A stretch of DNA of 64,000 bases, taken from NCBI GenBank assembly GCA_024349705.1, contig AP026065.1, positions 248,001 through 312,000 on the forward strand, read 5' to 3'. The notes under the pieces were generated by a model, which was not told the origin of the DNA, searched no databases, and was given only the letters and a program-made list of their open reading frames with translations. Source of the DNA: Buchnera aphidicola (Ceratovacuna japonica). GTDB taxonomy: Bacteria > Pseudomonadota > Gammaproteobacteria > Enterobacterales > Enterobacteriaceae. Made by a program: the position numbers and the translations under genes. Of this stretch, positions 36,659 to 46,296 are shown piece after piece (the stretch's first letter is position 1; every line of letters begins with the position of its first letter).

Positions 36659-37161
36659 TTGGTAAAATAATAAAATCATATGGTATTTTAGGGTGGTTAG
36701 TTATAGTCTCTTTTACAGAAAATAAAGAGAAAATATTTAAATATTCTCCATTATATATATATGTAAATAGAAAATATAAAGTTATAAAAATAATAAAGTG
36801 GAAAAAATATAAAAAAAAAATATTAATAAAAATTTATAAAATAAAAAATAGAACAGAATCTGAAAAATTTATTAAAAAAAATATATTTATAAAAAATTCT
36901 TCTTTACCTAAACTTTCAAAATATGAATATTATTGGAAAGATATAATAAAATGCAGAGTATTTGATAAAAATAATATCTTTTTAGGAAAAATATTAAAAA
37001 TTATAGATATAAAATCATATGATATATTAGTTATAAAAATATGTAAAAAAAATGTATTAAAAAAAGAAATTTTAATACCATTTATAATAAAAAAATATAT
37101 ACAAAATATAAATTTACATAAAAAAAAAATAATAATAAAAAATTATTCACATTTTACTTAA
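36649..37161 (+). CDS. rimM: RimM, 16S rRNA processing protein
   Basis: 30S maturation factor that binds S19. The 170 aa protein (E. coli 182) starts 'VGKIIKSYGILGWLVIVSFTE', the RimM N-domain signature, and has the PRC-barrel region 'EYYWKDIIKCRVFDKNNIFLGKI'. It overlaps rpsP and is followed by trmD after 4 bases. Confidence 0.95.
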   Translation: MLIVGKIIKSYGILGWLVIVSFTENKEKIFKYSPLYIYVNRKYKVIKIIKWKKYKKKILIKIYKIKNRTESEKFIKKNIFIKNSSLPKLSKYEYYWKDIIKCRVFDKNNIFLGKILKIIDIKSYDILVIKICKKNVLKKEILIPFIIKKYIQNINLHKKKIIIKNYSHFT

Positions 37162-37165
37162 AATA

Positions 37166-37921
37166 ATGGATCAAAAAAATAAAATTACAATAAATATTAT
37201 AACTATATTTCCAAAAATGTTTGATTCTATATTAAAATATGGAATAATAAATAAATCTATAAAGTCTAAAATATTAAAAATAAGATTTTGGAACCCTAGA
37301 AAGTTTACAAACAAAAAAAGTAAAAGTATAGATAATAAACCTTATGGAGGTGGACCTGGAATGGTTATGAATCCATATCCACTATATAAAACTATAAAAT
37401 ATATAAAGTCTTTATATAATAAAAATAATATAAAAACTATTTATTTGTCTCCACAAGGTAAAAAAATAAATAAAAAGAATATATTAAATATATTAAAATA
37501 TAAAAAATTAATATTAGTTTGCGGAAGATATGAAGGAATAGATGAAAGAATAATATTAAAAGAAATAGATGAAGAAATATCAATAGGAGACTATGTATTA
37601 TCTGGTGGAGAAATACCATCGATTGTATTGATTGAATGTATTATAAGATTTATACCTGGCATATTAAAGAATAAATGTATTAAAGAAGATTCTTTTTTTA
37701 ATGGATTATTAGATTATCCAAATTATACTAAACCTAAAAAATTTAAAGGAATGAATGTCCCTAAAATTCTTTTGTCAGGAAATCACAAAAATATAAAATT
37801 ATGGAAAACAAAAGAATCTCTTAGAAATACTTTAATAAAAAGGCCTGATTTGTTTGAAAAAAAACTAAAAAAAGAAAAAAAAAAAATTTTAAAAATATTT
37901 AAAAAAAAATATAAAAAATAA
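37166..37921 (+). CDS. trmD: TrmD, tRNA (guanine37-N1)-methyltransferase
   Basis: Makes m1G37 in tRNAs with G36, preventing +1 frameshifts. The 251 aa SPOUT enzyme (E. coli 255) has 'KPYGGGPGMVM' (about residues 56-66), 'CGRYEGIDERI' and 'SIGDYVLSGGEIP', which form the trefoil-knot SAM site. Complete at both ends. Confidence 0.97.
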   Translation: MDQKNKITINIITIFPKMFDSILKYGIINKSIKSKILKIRFWNPRKFTNKKSKSIDNKPYGGGPGMVMNPYPLYKTIKYIKSLYNKNNIKTIYLSPQGKKINKKNILNILKYKKLILVCGRYEGIDERIILKEIDEEISIGDYVLSGGEIPSIVLIECIIRFIPGILKNKCIKEDSFFNGLLDYPNYTKPKKFKGMNVPKILLSGNHKNIKLWKTKESLRNTLIKRPDLFEKKLKKEKKKILKIFKKKYKK

Positions 37922-37949
37922 TGTAAAAATAAAAATAAGATGAAAAGTT

Positions 37950-38309
37950 GTGAAAAATATAATAAGAAAAATAGAAAATAAGAATATTTCAAAAAATGTA
38001 CCAAAATTTAGATCTGGTGATACTATTAACGTACAAAGTTGGGTATTCGAAGGAGATAAAAAAAGAATACAAAATTTTGAAGGAATTGTAATCGCTTTAA
38101 GAAATAGAGGATTTAGATCATCATTTTGTGTAAGAAAAATCTCTAATGGAGAAGGAGTAGAAAAAATTTTTAAAAAATATTCCCCTATAATAAAGAATAT
38201 AGAAATAAAGAAATATGGAAAAGTTAAAAAGTCTAAACTTTATTATATAAGAAATTTGCATGGAAAGTCTTATAAAGTAAAAGAAAGAAAATATAAAAAA
38301 AAAAATTAA
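37950..38309 (+). CDS. rplS: Ribosomal protein L19
   Basis: Large-subunit protein of 119 aa (E. coli 115). The start is GTG at 37950-37952, because the next codons (KNIIRKIE) align with the usual N-terminus; no strong ribosome-binding site is seen. Core motifs 'FRSGDTINV', 'FEGIVIALRNRG' and 'VRKISNGEGVE' are intact. Last gene of the rpsP operon. Confidence 0.96.
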   Translation: MKNIIRKIENKNISKNVPKFRSGDTINVQSWVFEGDKKRIQNFEGIVIALRNRGFRSSFCVRKISNGEGVEKIFKKYSPIIKNIEIKKYGKVKKSKLYYIRNLHGKSYKVKERKYKKKN

Positions 38310-38327
38310 AAAAATTATTTTTAAAAA

Positions 38328-38350
38328 ATCATGCAGTAAAACTGCATGAT
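38328..38350 (+). terminator. Hairpin after rplS
   Basis: A 9-bp perfect stem ATCATGCAG/CTGCATGAT with a 5-base loop, 18 bases after the rplS stop. Following bases are A/T mixed with a T run about 12 bases on. A likely operon terminator. Confidence 0.75.
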
Positions 38351-38740
38351 ATAAAATATAATTTTTAAAAAATTTAAATATAAATAACAATGTACTATAT
38401 ATAAATAAACATTAATAAAAAAAATTATAATTATATTAATATACAACATTTTATATATATTAAAAAATATTAAGTTATAAATACTAAAAATATTAAAAAA
38501 ATATATTTAAAAAATATTTTTCTTAAATTAAAAAATAAAATATATATTTTGTAAATTAAAATTATTAAAAATTAGAAATTTTATGTTATAAAGTTTAATT
38601 TATATAATTTTAACAAAATATTAATAAAAACTTATTAAACTAACTTTATACATACTTTACAAAATAATTTAAATTATATTTATTAATAAAAATTGTATAT
38701 AATAAATATTATTTTTATAAAAACTGAAAAAACTTTTTTT
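38351..38740. other. AT-rich spacer upstream of aroQ
   Basis: About 390 bases with no recognisable coding region, RNA or hairpin. It presumably contains the aroQ promoter. Confidence 0.5.
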
Positions 38741-39211
38741 ATGAAAAAGAAAAAAATAGTTTTATTAATAAATGGGCCTAATATAAATATGTTAGGAGAA
38801 AGAGAAACTAATATATATGGTAAAGTAACTTTAAAAGAATTAGTAAAAAAATTGAAAAAAAAAGCAAATTTTTTAAAAATTAAGTTAAAAACATTTCAAT
38901 CTAATTCTGAATCTAATTTAATTAAAAAAATCCAAAAGTCAAAAAACTTAGTAAAATATATTATAATAAATCCAGCAGCATATACACATACAAGTATAGC
39001 CATGAGAGATGCTCTTTTATCAGTTAAAATTCCATTTATAGAAGTTCATATATCTAATATATATTCTAGAGAAAATTTTAGATCAAATTCTTGGTTTTCA
39101 GATATTTCATCTGGAATAATATGTGGGTTTGGAATAAAAGGATATTTTTTAGCATTAGATGTAATATATGAGAAAATAATAAAAAAAAAATTTAAAAACA
39201 TAAAAAAATAA
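38741..39211 (+). CDS. aroQ: AroQ, type II 3-dehydroquinate dehydratase
   Basis: Third step of the shikimate pathway, feeding pheA. The 156 aa protein has type II signatures: 'NGPNINMLGERETNIYG' near the start with the catalytic tyrosine in NIYG, 'NPAAYTHTSIAMRDAL' in the middle, and 'EVHISNIYSRENFR' with the catalytic histidine. An upstream in-frame start (38693) would add 16 non-conserved residues, so I prefer 38741. E. coli uses the unrelated type I AroD; Buchnera is known to use this type. Confidence 0.93.
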   Translation: MKKKKIVLLINGPNINMLGERETNIYGKVTLKELVKKLKKKANFLKIKLKTFQSNSESNLIKKIQKSKNLVKYIIINPAAYTHTSIAMRDALLSVKIPFIEVHISNIYSRENFRSNSWFSDISSGIICGFGIKGYFLALDVIYEKIIKKKFKNIKK

Positions 39212-39224
39212 TATATAAAATTTT

Positions 39225-39256
39225 GCACTTTTCTTAAAAAAAAAATAGAAAAGTGC
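39225..39256 (+). terminator. Terminator after aroQ
   Basis: A 9-bp stem GCACTTTTC/GAAAAGTGC around a 14-base A-rich loop, 13 bases past the aroQ stop, between converging aroQ and rluD. Confidence 0.75.
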
Positions 39257-39347
39257 AGTTATTTATTAAATTTTAATAAGTTTTAAAAAATATATATTTT
39301 ATATATAGTTTTTATTACTTAAATAAATAAAATCATATATTTATTTT

Positions 39348-40295
39348 CTAAACTCTATTTTTTAAAAAATGTATTAATCGTGTAATATCTTTAGGAAGAT
39401 TAGAATTAAATTTTAATATATTTTTTTTTTTAGGATGTTCTAATTTTATCATTACTGAATGCAATGCCTGTCTTGGAAAATTTTTTATATAATTCAAACA
39501 ATCTTTTTCTAGACAATGTATATTTCTATTATCAAAATATTTTTTATCTCCTATTATAGGATGATTAATATATAAAAAATGAACTCGTATTTGATGAGTT
39601 CTTCCTGTTTTTAATTTTATTCTTAAATGTGTACAATTTGAAAATCTATTAATAACTTTATAATAAGTAATTGCTTTTTTCCCACAATCATTAACACACA
39701 TTTTAGTTTTAAAAAAATTATGTCTTTTAATAGGAGCAGATATATAACCATCAGTAAGTATATTACCTAAAACAACAGCCTCATACTCTCTTACTATTTC
39801 TCTTTTTTTTATTAGTTCTAAAAGTTTGTTATAAGAAAATAAATTTTTTGCAATGACTAATAATCCTGTTGTATCTTTATCAAGTCTATGAACTATTCCA
39901 GCTCTAGGAATATTTTTAGATTTTTTAAAATAATATAAAATAGCGTTTAATATAGTTCCAGACTTATTTCCATTACCAGGATGCATAACAATATTTTTAT
40001 CTTTATTTATTATAGCAATATGTTTGTCTATATATATAAAATTTAATAAAATATTTTCTGGTAAATGTATTTTTTTAATAAAAATTTTTTCTATAAAAAT
40101 TATTATAGAATAATTTATTTTTTTGCTAGGTTTAGTACAAACTATTCCATTTAAAAAAACTTGATTTTTATGAAAAAATCTTTTTAATTGTGTTCTAGAA
40201 TATTTAATAATTTTTTTTAATAAAATTATGTCTATTCTATTTTTTTTTTTTAAATTAACAAAAAACACATTTTTTCTACCAATTTTATAATACAT
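39348..40295 (-). CDS. rluD: RluD, 23S rRNA pseudouridine synthase
   Basis: Modifies U1911, U1915 and U1917 in helix 69. The 315 aa protein (E. coli 326) has an N-terminal S4 domain ('RTQLKRFFHKNQVFLNG') and a catalytic domain with HRLDKDTTG, then 'GRTHQIRVH'. The HRLDKDTTGLLVIAK form and the 'KLEHP' ending favour RluD over RluC. bamD, yfiH and others next to rluD in E. coli are absent. Confidence 0.92.
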   Translation of the reverse strand: MYYKIGRKNVFFVNLKKKNRIDIILLKKIIKYSRTQLKRFFHKNQVFLNGIVCTKPSKKINYSIIIFIEKIFIKKIHLPENILLNFIYIDKHIAIINKDKNIVMHPGNGNKSGTILNAILYYFKKSKNIPRAGIVHRLDKDTTGLLVIAKNLFSYNKLLELIKKREIVREYEAVVLGNILTDGYISAPIKRHNFFKTKMCVNDCGKKAITYYKVINRFSNCTHLRIKLKTGRTHQIRVHFLYINHPIIGDKKYFDNRNIHCLEKDCLNYIKNFPRQALHSVMIKLEHPKKKNILKFNSNLPKDITRLIHFLKNRV

Positions 40296-40556
40296 AAAAA
40301 AAATAATATATTTTATAATAAAAAATTAAAATTGTTTCTAAAATAATAAATAAAAAAATATAATTTTTAAAACTTTTTTCACAAAATAAATAAAATTATA
40401 TAATATGAAAAATAATATAATTAAATATATAAGATATTACAAATAAATTTAAAAATTTTATATTTAATATAATTTTAATAACTTTATAAACTAAATATAT
40501 ATTAAAATTAAATCATACATATAAATTATATATCAAAAATTAGAAAAAGTATAAAA

Positions 40557-43121
40557 ATGAAAATAAAAACTTATCAAATTAAAAAAATGTTTATAAATTT
40601 TTTTAAAAAACGTGGTCATAAAATAGTTAAAAGTGGACCAATAATATCTAAAAAAGATAAAACATTACTTTTTACTAACGCTGGAATGAATCAATTTAAA
40701 AAATATTTTTTAGATAAAAAAAAAATAAAATATAAGAAAATAGTTACATCTCAAAAATGTATTAGAATGGGTGGAAAAAATAATGATGTTAAACAAGTTG
40801 GAAAAACTCCATATCATCATACTCTATTTGAAATGTTAGGAAATTTTAGTTTTGGCAGTTATTCAAAAAAAAAAGCAATTTTTTATGCATGGGAATTATT
40901 AACTAACAAAAAATATTTCAATTTAAAAAAAAAAAAATTGTTTGTTACAGTAAATTATTCAGATAAAGAAACTTATGATATATGGTCAAAAAAAATAAAA
41001 ATATCAAAAAAAAATATAAAAATATCAAAAAAAAATAGCAATGATAATTTTTGGGAAATGGGAGAAACTGGACCTTGTGGAAATTCTACAGAAATATTTT
41101 ATAAAAAATGTTATATAAAAAACAAAAAAAAAATAAAAAACTTTGTAGAAATATGGAATATAGTATTTATTCAATATAATAAAATAAGAAAAAATAAATT
41201 TGTTAAATTAAAAAATTTATATATAGATACTGGAATGGGTCTAGAAAGAATTTCATATATATTACAAAAAAAAAAATCTACTTATGAAATAGATATTTTT
41301 AAAAATGTTAAAAATAAAATAATTGAAATAAGCAAATCTAAAATAATATGTAAAAAATCTGTTAATATAATTTTAGATCATATTAGAACTATATATTTTA
41401 TTATATCAGAAGGAATAACACCATCAAATAAATATCAAGGATATATATTAAGAAAAATAATTAGAAGAACTATACTATGTGGAAAAAACCTAAATATAAA
41501 TACACCATTTTTATATAAATTAGTTGAAAAAGTTATAGAAAGTAATAAAAATAAAATATTTAAAAAAAAAATAAAAAAAATTCTAGAAAAAGAAGAAAAA
41601 ATTTTTAAAAAGACTATTAATGAAGGATTAATATATTTAAAAAAAAAAATATTAAATAAAAAAATAAATGAAAAAACAGTGTTTTATTTATATGATACTT
41701 TAGGTGTTCCTATAAATATATCTATAAACGAATGTAAAAAAAATAAAATAGAAATTAACAAAAGTAAAATAAAAAAAATAATAAAAAAACACAGTAAAAA
41801 AAACAAAAAAAAAAATATATTCAAAAAAAATAATAAAAATTATATCTTAAAAATAGAAAAAACAAAATTTTTAGGATACAAACTAAAAAAAATAAAAAGT
41901 AGTATTGTTGGAATATATATAAATAAAAAAAATAAAGAAATAATAAAAGAAAGAGAAAAAGGAGAAATTATACTAAAAGAAACAACTTTTTATGGAGAAT
42001 CATCTGGTCAAGTTGGAGACTCTGGTAAAATATATAATAAAAATTCTATATTTATAGTAAAATGTACTAAAAAAATAAATAATATAATAGTACATATAGG
42101 AAAAGTAATAAAGGGAAGCTTTTTAATAAAAAATAAAGTAAATTTAAAAATAGATTATAAAAAAAGATTATCTATACAGTCAAATCATACATCAACTCAT
42201 CTTCTACATGAAACTTTAAAAAAAATTTTAGGTAAAAAAATAAGTCAAAAGGGATCTAAAATTAAAAAAAAATATTTTACATTTGATTTTTCATATAAAA
42301 AAAAAATATCAGAAAAAAAAATATATAAAATAGAAAAAATAATAAATAAAGAAATACAAAAAAATCATATTGTTGAAACAAAAATTATTGACTCAAAAAA
42401 GTATAAAAATTTATTTAAAAAAAATAAGTTAGAAAAAAAAAATTATAAAAATATAAGAATAGTGAAAATAGGAAACTTTTCCTTAGAAGCATGCTCAGGA
42501 ACTCATGTAACAAGTACAGGAGAAATAGGAATATTTAAAATTTTTAAAACATATAAAATATCAAGTAAAAATTATAGAATAAAATCTTCAACAGGAAGAT
42601 ATGCTCTAAAAAAAATATATATAAATGAAAAAATTATAAAAAATATATCTATAGAAAAAAAAATAAAAAATAAAAATATATTAAAATATATTAATTTAAT
42701 ATGTAAAAAAAATAAATTATTAGAAAAAAAAATATTTTTGTTACAAGAAAAATTATTAAATAAAAAAATAAAAAAAACAATAAAAAATATAATAAAAATA
42801 AATAAATATTTTATAATAACAAAAATTTTATACAATCAAAACAATATATTAATAAGAAAGTTTATAGACAAATTAGAGTCTATAAACAATAAAATAATAA
42901 CAATAATAGCAAATATAAAAAATAATAATGTATATATAATAGTAAAGGTTTCAAAACATATATTAAAAAAAGTAAATGCTATTAAAATATTAAAAATAAT
43001 AAATTTAAGAACTAATGGAAATGGAGGAGGAGGAAATAATTTAGCTCAAGGAGGTAACAAAAATATAGATTTAACAAAAAAAACATTGAATAATATAAAT
43101 CTTTGGTTTCCGTATAAATAA
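40557..43121 (+). CDS. alaS: Alanyl-tRNA synthetase
   Basis: Charges tRNA-Ala. The 854 aa protein (E. coli 876) has the class II catalytic core with 'FTNAGMNQFK', the tRNA-recognition region, and an editing domain with zinc ligands intact: HxxxH in 'NHTSTHLLHE' and C-x-x-x-H in 'ACSGTHVT'. The C-terminal domain ends with a glycine-rich 'NGGGGNNLAQGG' stretch. Very lysine-rich. Followed by csrA, as in E. coli (recX and recA deleted upstream). Confidence 0.97.
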   Translation: MKIKTYQIKKMFINFFKKRGHKIVKSGPIISKKDKTLLFTNAGMNQFKKYFLDKKKIKYKKIVTSQKCIRMGGKNNDVKQVGKTPYHHTLFEMLGNFSFGSYSKKKAIFYAWELLTNKKYFNLKKKKLFVTVNYSDKETYDIWSKKIKISKKNIKISKKNSNDNFWEMGETGPCGNSTEIFYKKCYIKNKKKIKNFVEIWNIVFIQYNKIRKNKFVKLKNLYIDTGMGLERISYILQKKKSTYEIDIFKNVKNKIIEISKSKIICKKSVNIILDHIRTIYFIISEGITPSNKYQGYILRKIIRRTILCGKNLNINTPFLYKLVEKVIESNKNKIFKKKIKKILEKEEKIFKKTINEGLIYLKKKILNKKINEKTVFYLYDTLGVPINISINECKKNKIEINKSKIKKIIKKHSKKNKKKNIFKKNNKNYILKIEKTKFLGYKLKKIKSSIVGIYINKKNKEIIKEREKGEIILKETTFYGESSGQVGDSGKIYNKNSIFIVKCTKKINNIIVHIGKVIKGSFLIKNKVNLKIDYKKRLSIQSNHTSTHLLHETLKKILGKKISQKGSKIKKKYFTFDFSYKKKISEKKIYKIEKIINKEIQKNHIVETKIIDSKKYKNLFKKNKLEKKNYKNIRIVKIGNFSLEACSGTHVTSTGEIGIFKIFKTYKISSKNYRIKSSTGRYALKKIYINEKIIKNISIEKKIKNKNILKYINLICKKNKLLEKKIFLLQEKLLNKKIKKTIKNIIKINKYFIITKILYNQNNILIRKFIDKLESINNKIITIIANIKNNNVYIIVKVSKHILKKVNAIKILKIINLRTNGNGGGGNNLAQGGNKNIDLTKKTLNNINLWFPYK

Positions 43122-43190
43122 GAAATAAAATATTTTTTTAAAAACTTTAAAACATAAATAATAATTATATTATATATAAAAGGAAAAACT

Positions 43191-43370
43191 ATGCTTATAC
43201 TAACTCGAAGAATAGGAGAAACTTTAGTTATAGGTGATGAAATTACAGTAACCGTATTAGGAATAAAAGGAAATCAAGTAAGAGTTGGTATAAATGCACC
43301 AAAAGATATATCTGTACATAGAGAAGAAATATATGAAAGAATACAATCAGAAAAAAAGATAAATAAATAA
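43191..43370 (+). CDS. csrA: CsrA, global mRNA-binding regulator
   Basis: Post-transcriptional regulator that binds GGA motifs in 5' leaders. The 59 aa protein (E. coli 61) is among the best-conserved in the window: MLILTRR start, 'VLGIKGNQVRVGINAP' core and 'VHREEIYERIQ' helix. AAAAGGA at 43178-43184 precedes the ATG by 6 bases. It is one of few regulators here. Its targets in a genome poor in GGA would be interesting to define. Confidence 0.97.
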   Translation: MLILTRRIGETLVIGDEITVTVLGIKGNQVRVGINAPKDISVHREEIYERIQSEKKINK

Positions 43371-43376
43371 AAACTG

Positions 43377-43403
43377 CGTCTTGCTTAATATTAAGGCAAG
43401 ACG
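43377..43403 (+). terminator. Terminator after csrA
   Basis: An 8-bp stem CGTCTTGC/GCAAGACG extended by TTAAT/ATTAA with one bulged G, 6 bases after the csrA stop, followed by a short T tract. Confidence 0.82.
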
Positions 43404-43478
43404 GAGTAAAATTTTTAAAAAACATTTGACTTAATAAGTAAAAAAAGTAAAATTTAATTTGTAATAAAAAAAAATATT

Positions 43479-43566
43479 GGTGAGATGACCGAGAGGCTTA
43501 AGGTATTCCCCTGCTAAGGGAACATACATATTACATGTATCGAGGGTTCGAATCCCTCTCTCACCT
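43479..43566 (+). tRNA. serV: tRNA-Ser(GCT)
   Basis: Class II tRNA with long variable arm. The acceptor GGTGAGA pairs with TCTCACC, anticodon GCT in loop CTGCTAA, and TTCGAAT T-loop. The base after the acceptor is T rather than the usual serine discriminator G, and CCA is not encoded. Position after csrA matches E. coli serV. Confidence 0.95.
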
Positions 43567-43631
43567 GTTTTAATAAAATTATATTTTTTTAAAAAACAAT
43601 ATTATTTATATTTATAAAAAATATTTAATTA

Positions 43632-43705
43632 GCATCCGTAGCTTATTAGGATATAGCACTCGGCTACGAACCGAGAGGTTGAAGGTTCGAATCCTTCCGG
43701 ATGCA
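43632..43705 (+). tRNA. argV: tRNA-Arg(ACG)
   Basis: Acceptor GCATCCG pairs with CGGATGC, discriminator A, anticodon ACG in loop CTACGAA. Near-identical to E. coli argV in the conserved parts. E. coli has four tandem copies here; one remains. CCA not encoded. Confidence 0.96.
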
Positions 43706-43799
43706 ACAAAAGTAAATTACATATATTAATATATTTTTAATATACAAAAATTTTATATAAATTATTGTTTTAAAATGTTAAAAAATTGGAGTAAATAAT

Positions 43800-45314
43800 T
43801 TGACATATAAATATTTACATAAATTTAAATGGATAAAAAATAATAAGAAAATATTTAAAAAAATTTATAGAGGTATAGAAAGAGAATCTATAAGAATAGA
43901 TAAAAATGGAAATTTTTCAAAAAAAATGCATCCAAAATCTTTAGGGGAACCATTAACACATAAATGGATAACTACTGATTTTTCAGAAAATTTGATAGAA
44001 CTAATTACTCCTAAAATAAAAAATGTAAATGAATTAATAACTTTTTTAAAAGATATTTATACATATACAATAAAAAATTTAGATTCAGAAATGTTATGGC
44101 CTTTAAGTATACCCCCTTATTATCCAAAAAACGAGAATATAATAAAAATAGCAAAATATGGAAATTCATATGAAGGAAGAAAAAAAGAACTATATAGAAT
44201 AGGTCTAAAAAATAGATATGGAACTTATAAAAATATAATTTCTGGAATACATTATAATTTTTCTCTATCTATAGAATTTTGGAAAAAATATAATAAAAAA
44301 AAAAAAATAAATAAAAATATAATTTCAAAAGGATACATGCATATAATAAGAAATTATTATAGATTCGGTCATTTAATATCATATATATTTGGATCATCTC
44401 CATACATTTCTAAAAAAATCAATATAAAAAAGAGTATATATAAAAAAAAATACTATTTAAAAGAAAATAAAGACATATTATATTCAAAATGGTCTACTTC
44501 ATTGAGAAATAGTAATATAATAAACAACAATAATATAAAAAAAAAAATAAATATAAAATTTAATTCTTTATCAGAATATATAAAAAAAGTAAAAAAAGCA
44601 CTAAACACAAAAGACAAAGAATTTAAAAAAATAAAAAATACAAAAAAAGATAAAAAAAAACAGATAAATAATAACATAATACAGTTAGAAAATGAACTTT
44701 ATATTCAAATAAGACCAAAACAAAACACAAAAAAAGATGAAACTCAACTAAATGCTTTAGAAAAAAGAGGAATAAAATATATAGAAATAAGATCATTAGA
44801 TGTAAACCCGTTTTCTTACATAGGTATAAAAAAATATCAAATATTATTCTTAGACTTATTTTTAATTTGGTGTACATTGACAAAATCACCATATATAAAA
44901 AAAAAAGAAATGAAAAAAATAAATATTAATTGGGAAAACATATGTATTAAAGGTAAAAAACCAGGACAAAAAGTATATATATATAAAAGAAAAGAAATAT
45001 TCATTAAAAATGGATTAAAAATATTAAAAGAAATAAAAAAAATTGCAAAAATATTAGACTCTAATACAAAATTAAAAGAATATGAAAAATCTTGTAAAAA
45101 AATAAAAAAAATTTTAAAAAATAGAGAACTAACATATTCTTCAAGAATAACAAAAATTTTAAAAAAAAATGGTATTAAAAATTTTGGTTTAAAAATTTCT
45201 AAAAAATACTTAAAAAAAAATATAAATAATAAAATAAAAAAAAAAAATAAAATAAATCTAATTAAAGAAAAAAATGAGTCAATAATAAAAAAAATAATAA
45301 TTGATAAAAAATAA
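43800..45314 (+). CDS. gshA: Glutamate-cysteine ligase
   Basis: First step of glutathione synthesis. The 504 aa protein (E. coli 518) shows 'GIERESIRI' at the start, 'THKWITTDFSENLIELITP' (about residues 54-72), 'SGIHYNFSLS', and 'IEIRSLDVNPFSYIG'. The start is TTG at 43800-43802, preceded by GGAG at 43788-43791; E. coli gshA also starts with UUG. Position after tRNA-Arg is as in E. coli. gshB is not in this window. Confidence 0.95.
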   Translation: MTYKYLHKFKWIKNNKKIFKKIYRGIERESIRIDKNGNFSKKMHPKSLGEPLTHKWITTDFSENLIELITPKIKNVNELITFLKDIYTYTIKNLDSEMLWPLSIPPYYPKNENIIKIAKYGNSYEGRKKELYRIGLKNRYGTYKNIISGIHYNFSLSIEFWKKYNKKKKINKNIISKGYMHIIRNYYRFGHLISYIFGSSPYISKKINIKKSIYKKKYYLKENKDILYSKWSTSLRNSNIINNNNIKKKINIKFNSLSEYIKKVKKALNTKDKEFKKIKNTKKDKKKQINNNIIQLENELYIQIRPKQNTKKDETQLNALEKRGIKYIEIRSLDVNPFSYIGIKKYQILFLDLFLIWCTLTKSPYIKKKEMKKININWENICIKGKKPGQKVYIYKRKEIFIKNGLKILKEIKKIAKILDSNTKLKEYEKSCKKIKKILKNRELTYSSRITKILKKNGIKNFGLKISKKYLKKNINNKIKKKNKINLIKEKNESIIKKIIIDKK

Positions 45315-45354
45315 TACAAAACATATTAAATAAAAATTTTTTTAAAAAAAAATA

Positions 45355-46017
45355 TTATTTTTTTATTATTTCTATCTTATTTTTATAAGATATTAATGCA
45401 ATATCTGCCTTTCTTAAAGAAAATATTCCAACAGTAACTACTCCTGGAATATTATTTATTTTTTTTTCCATTTTTATAGGATCTTTTATAAAAAGATTAT
45501 ATATATCAATTATAATATTGTTATAATCAGTTAAAAAGTTTTTTCTTAATATAGGAATACCACCTAATTCAATTATTTTTTTTTTTACAAAAGAATAAGA
45601 AATAGAAATAATTTCTATAGGAACAGGATTTTTTGTTCCTAAAATACTAACTTTTTTAGTAAAATCAGCTATACAAATAAAAGTTTTAGACATTCCTGCT
45701 AAAATTTTTTCTCCAGTTAAAGCCCCTCCTCCTCCTTTTATCATTTGCATTTCATTATTTATTTCGTCTGCACCATCTACATAAATTTCTATATTATCTA
45801 TTTCTCTGGCATCAAATACTTTAATATTATATTTTTTTAAATAAAAACTAGAAATTTTAGAACTAGAAACTACTCCTCGTATAAAATTAGAAACTTTTTT
45901 TAACTTTTTTATAAAAGTCAAAACAGTACTTCCAGTTCCTATTCCTAATATAGAATCTTTAGTAACATATTTTAATGCAGCAGAAGATGACCTCTTTTTT
46001 AATTTTTTTGTATTCAT
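45355..46017 (-). CDS. rpiA: Ribose-5-phosphate isomerase A
   Basis: Interconverts ribose-5-P and ribulose-5-P. The 220 aa protein (E. coli 219) has 'GIGTGSTVLTFIKKL' near residue 25, 'DGADEIN' (catalytic Asp region, about residue 82) and 'KGGGGALTGEKI' near 95. Complete. It converges with gshA, 40 bases apart. Confidence 0.96.
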   Translation of the reverse strand: MNTKKLKKRSSSAALKYVTKDSILGIGTGSTVLTFIKKLKKVSNFIRGVVSSSKISSFYLKKYNIKVFDAREIDNIEIYVDGADEINNEMQMIKGGGGALTGEKILAGMSKTFICIADFTKKVSILGTKNPVPIEIISISYSFVKKKIIELGGIPILRKNFLTDYNNIIIDIYNLFIKDPIKMEKKINNIPGVVTVGIFSLRKADIALISYKNKIEIIKK

Positions 46018-46087
46018 GGAAAATAGTCTTTAAAAATATAATTATAAAAAATATAAAAATATCAAAAATATTTATAATTTATAAAAA

Positions 46088-46159
46088 CTGGGGCACCTGG
46101 ATTCGAACCAGGGATGCCGGTATCAAAAACCGATGCCTTAACCACTTGGCTATGCCCCA
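46088..46159 (-). tRNA. glnU: tRNA-Gln(TTG)
   Basis: Acceptor TGGGGCA pairs with TGCCCCA, discriminator G, anticodon TTG in loop TTTTGAT, and T-loop TTCGAAT. It is the last in the order Met-Leu-Gln, matching the E. coli metT-leuW-glnU cluster. CCA not encoded. Confidence 0.96.
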
Positions 46160-46181
46160 AAAAAAATATTATAATGAAAAG

Positions 46182-46265
46182 TACGGAGAGCGAGATTTGA
46201 ACTCGCATGCTTTTAAAAGCGTCAGAACCTAAATCTGATGCGTATACCTATTCCGCCATCTCCGC
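46182..46265 (-). tRNA. leuW: tRNA-Leu(TAG)
   Basis: Class II tRNA with anticodon TAG in loop ATTTAGG. Acceptor GCGGAGA pairs with TCTCCGT, so the first pair is a G-U wobble in place of G-C. Discriminator A. CCA not encoded. Confidence 0.95.
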
Positions 46266-46296
46266 TTGTGATAAACAAATATAATATTAAAAAATC

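Noticed and set aside
45975..46232. Open reading frame over the tRNA-Gln region
   Set aside because: It overlaps rpiA's start and two tRNA genes on the opposite strand; no coding signal beyond that.
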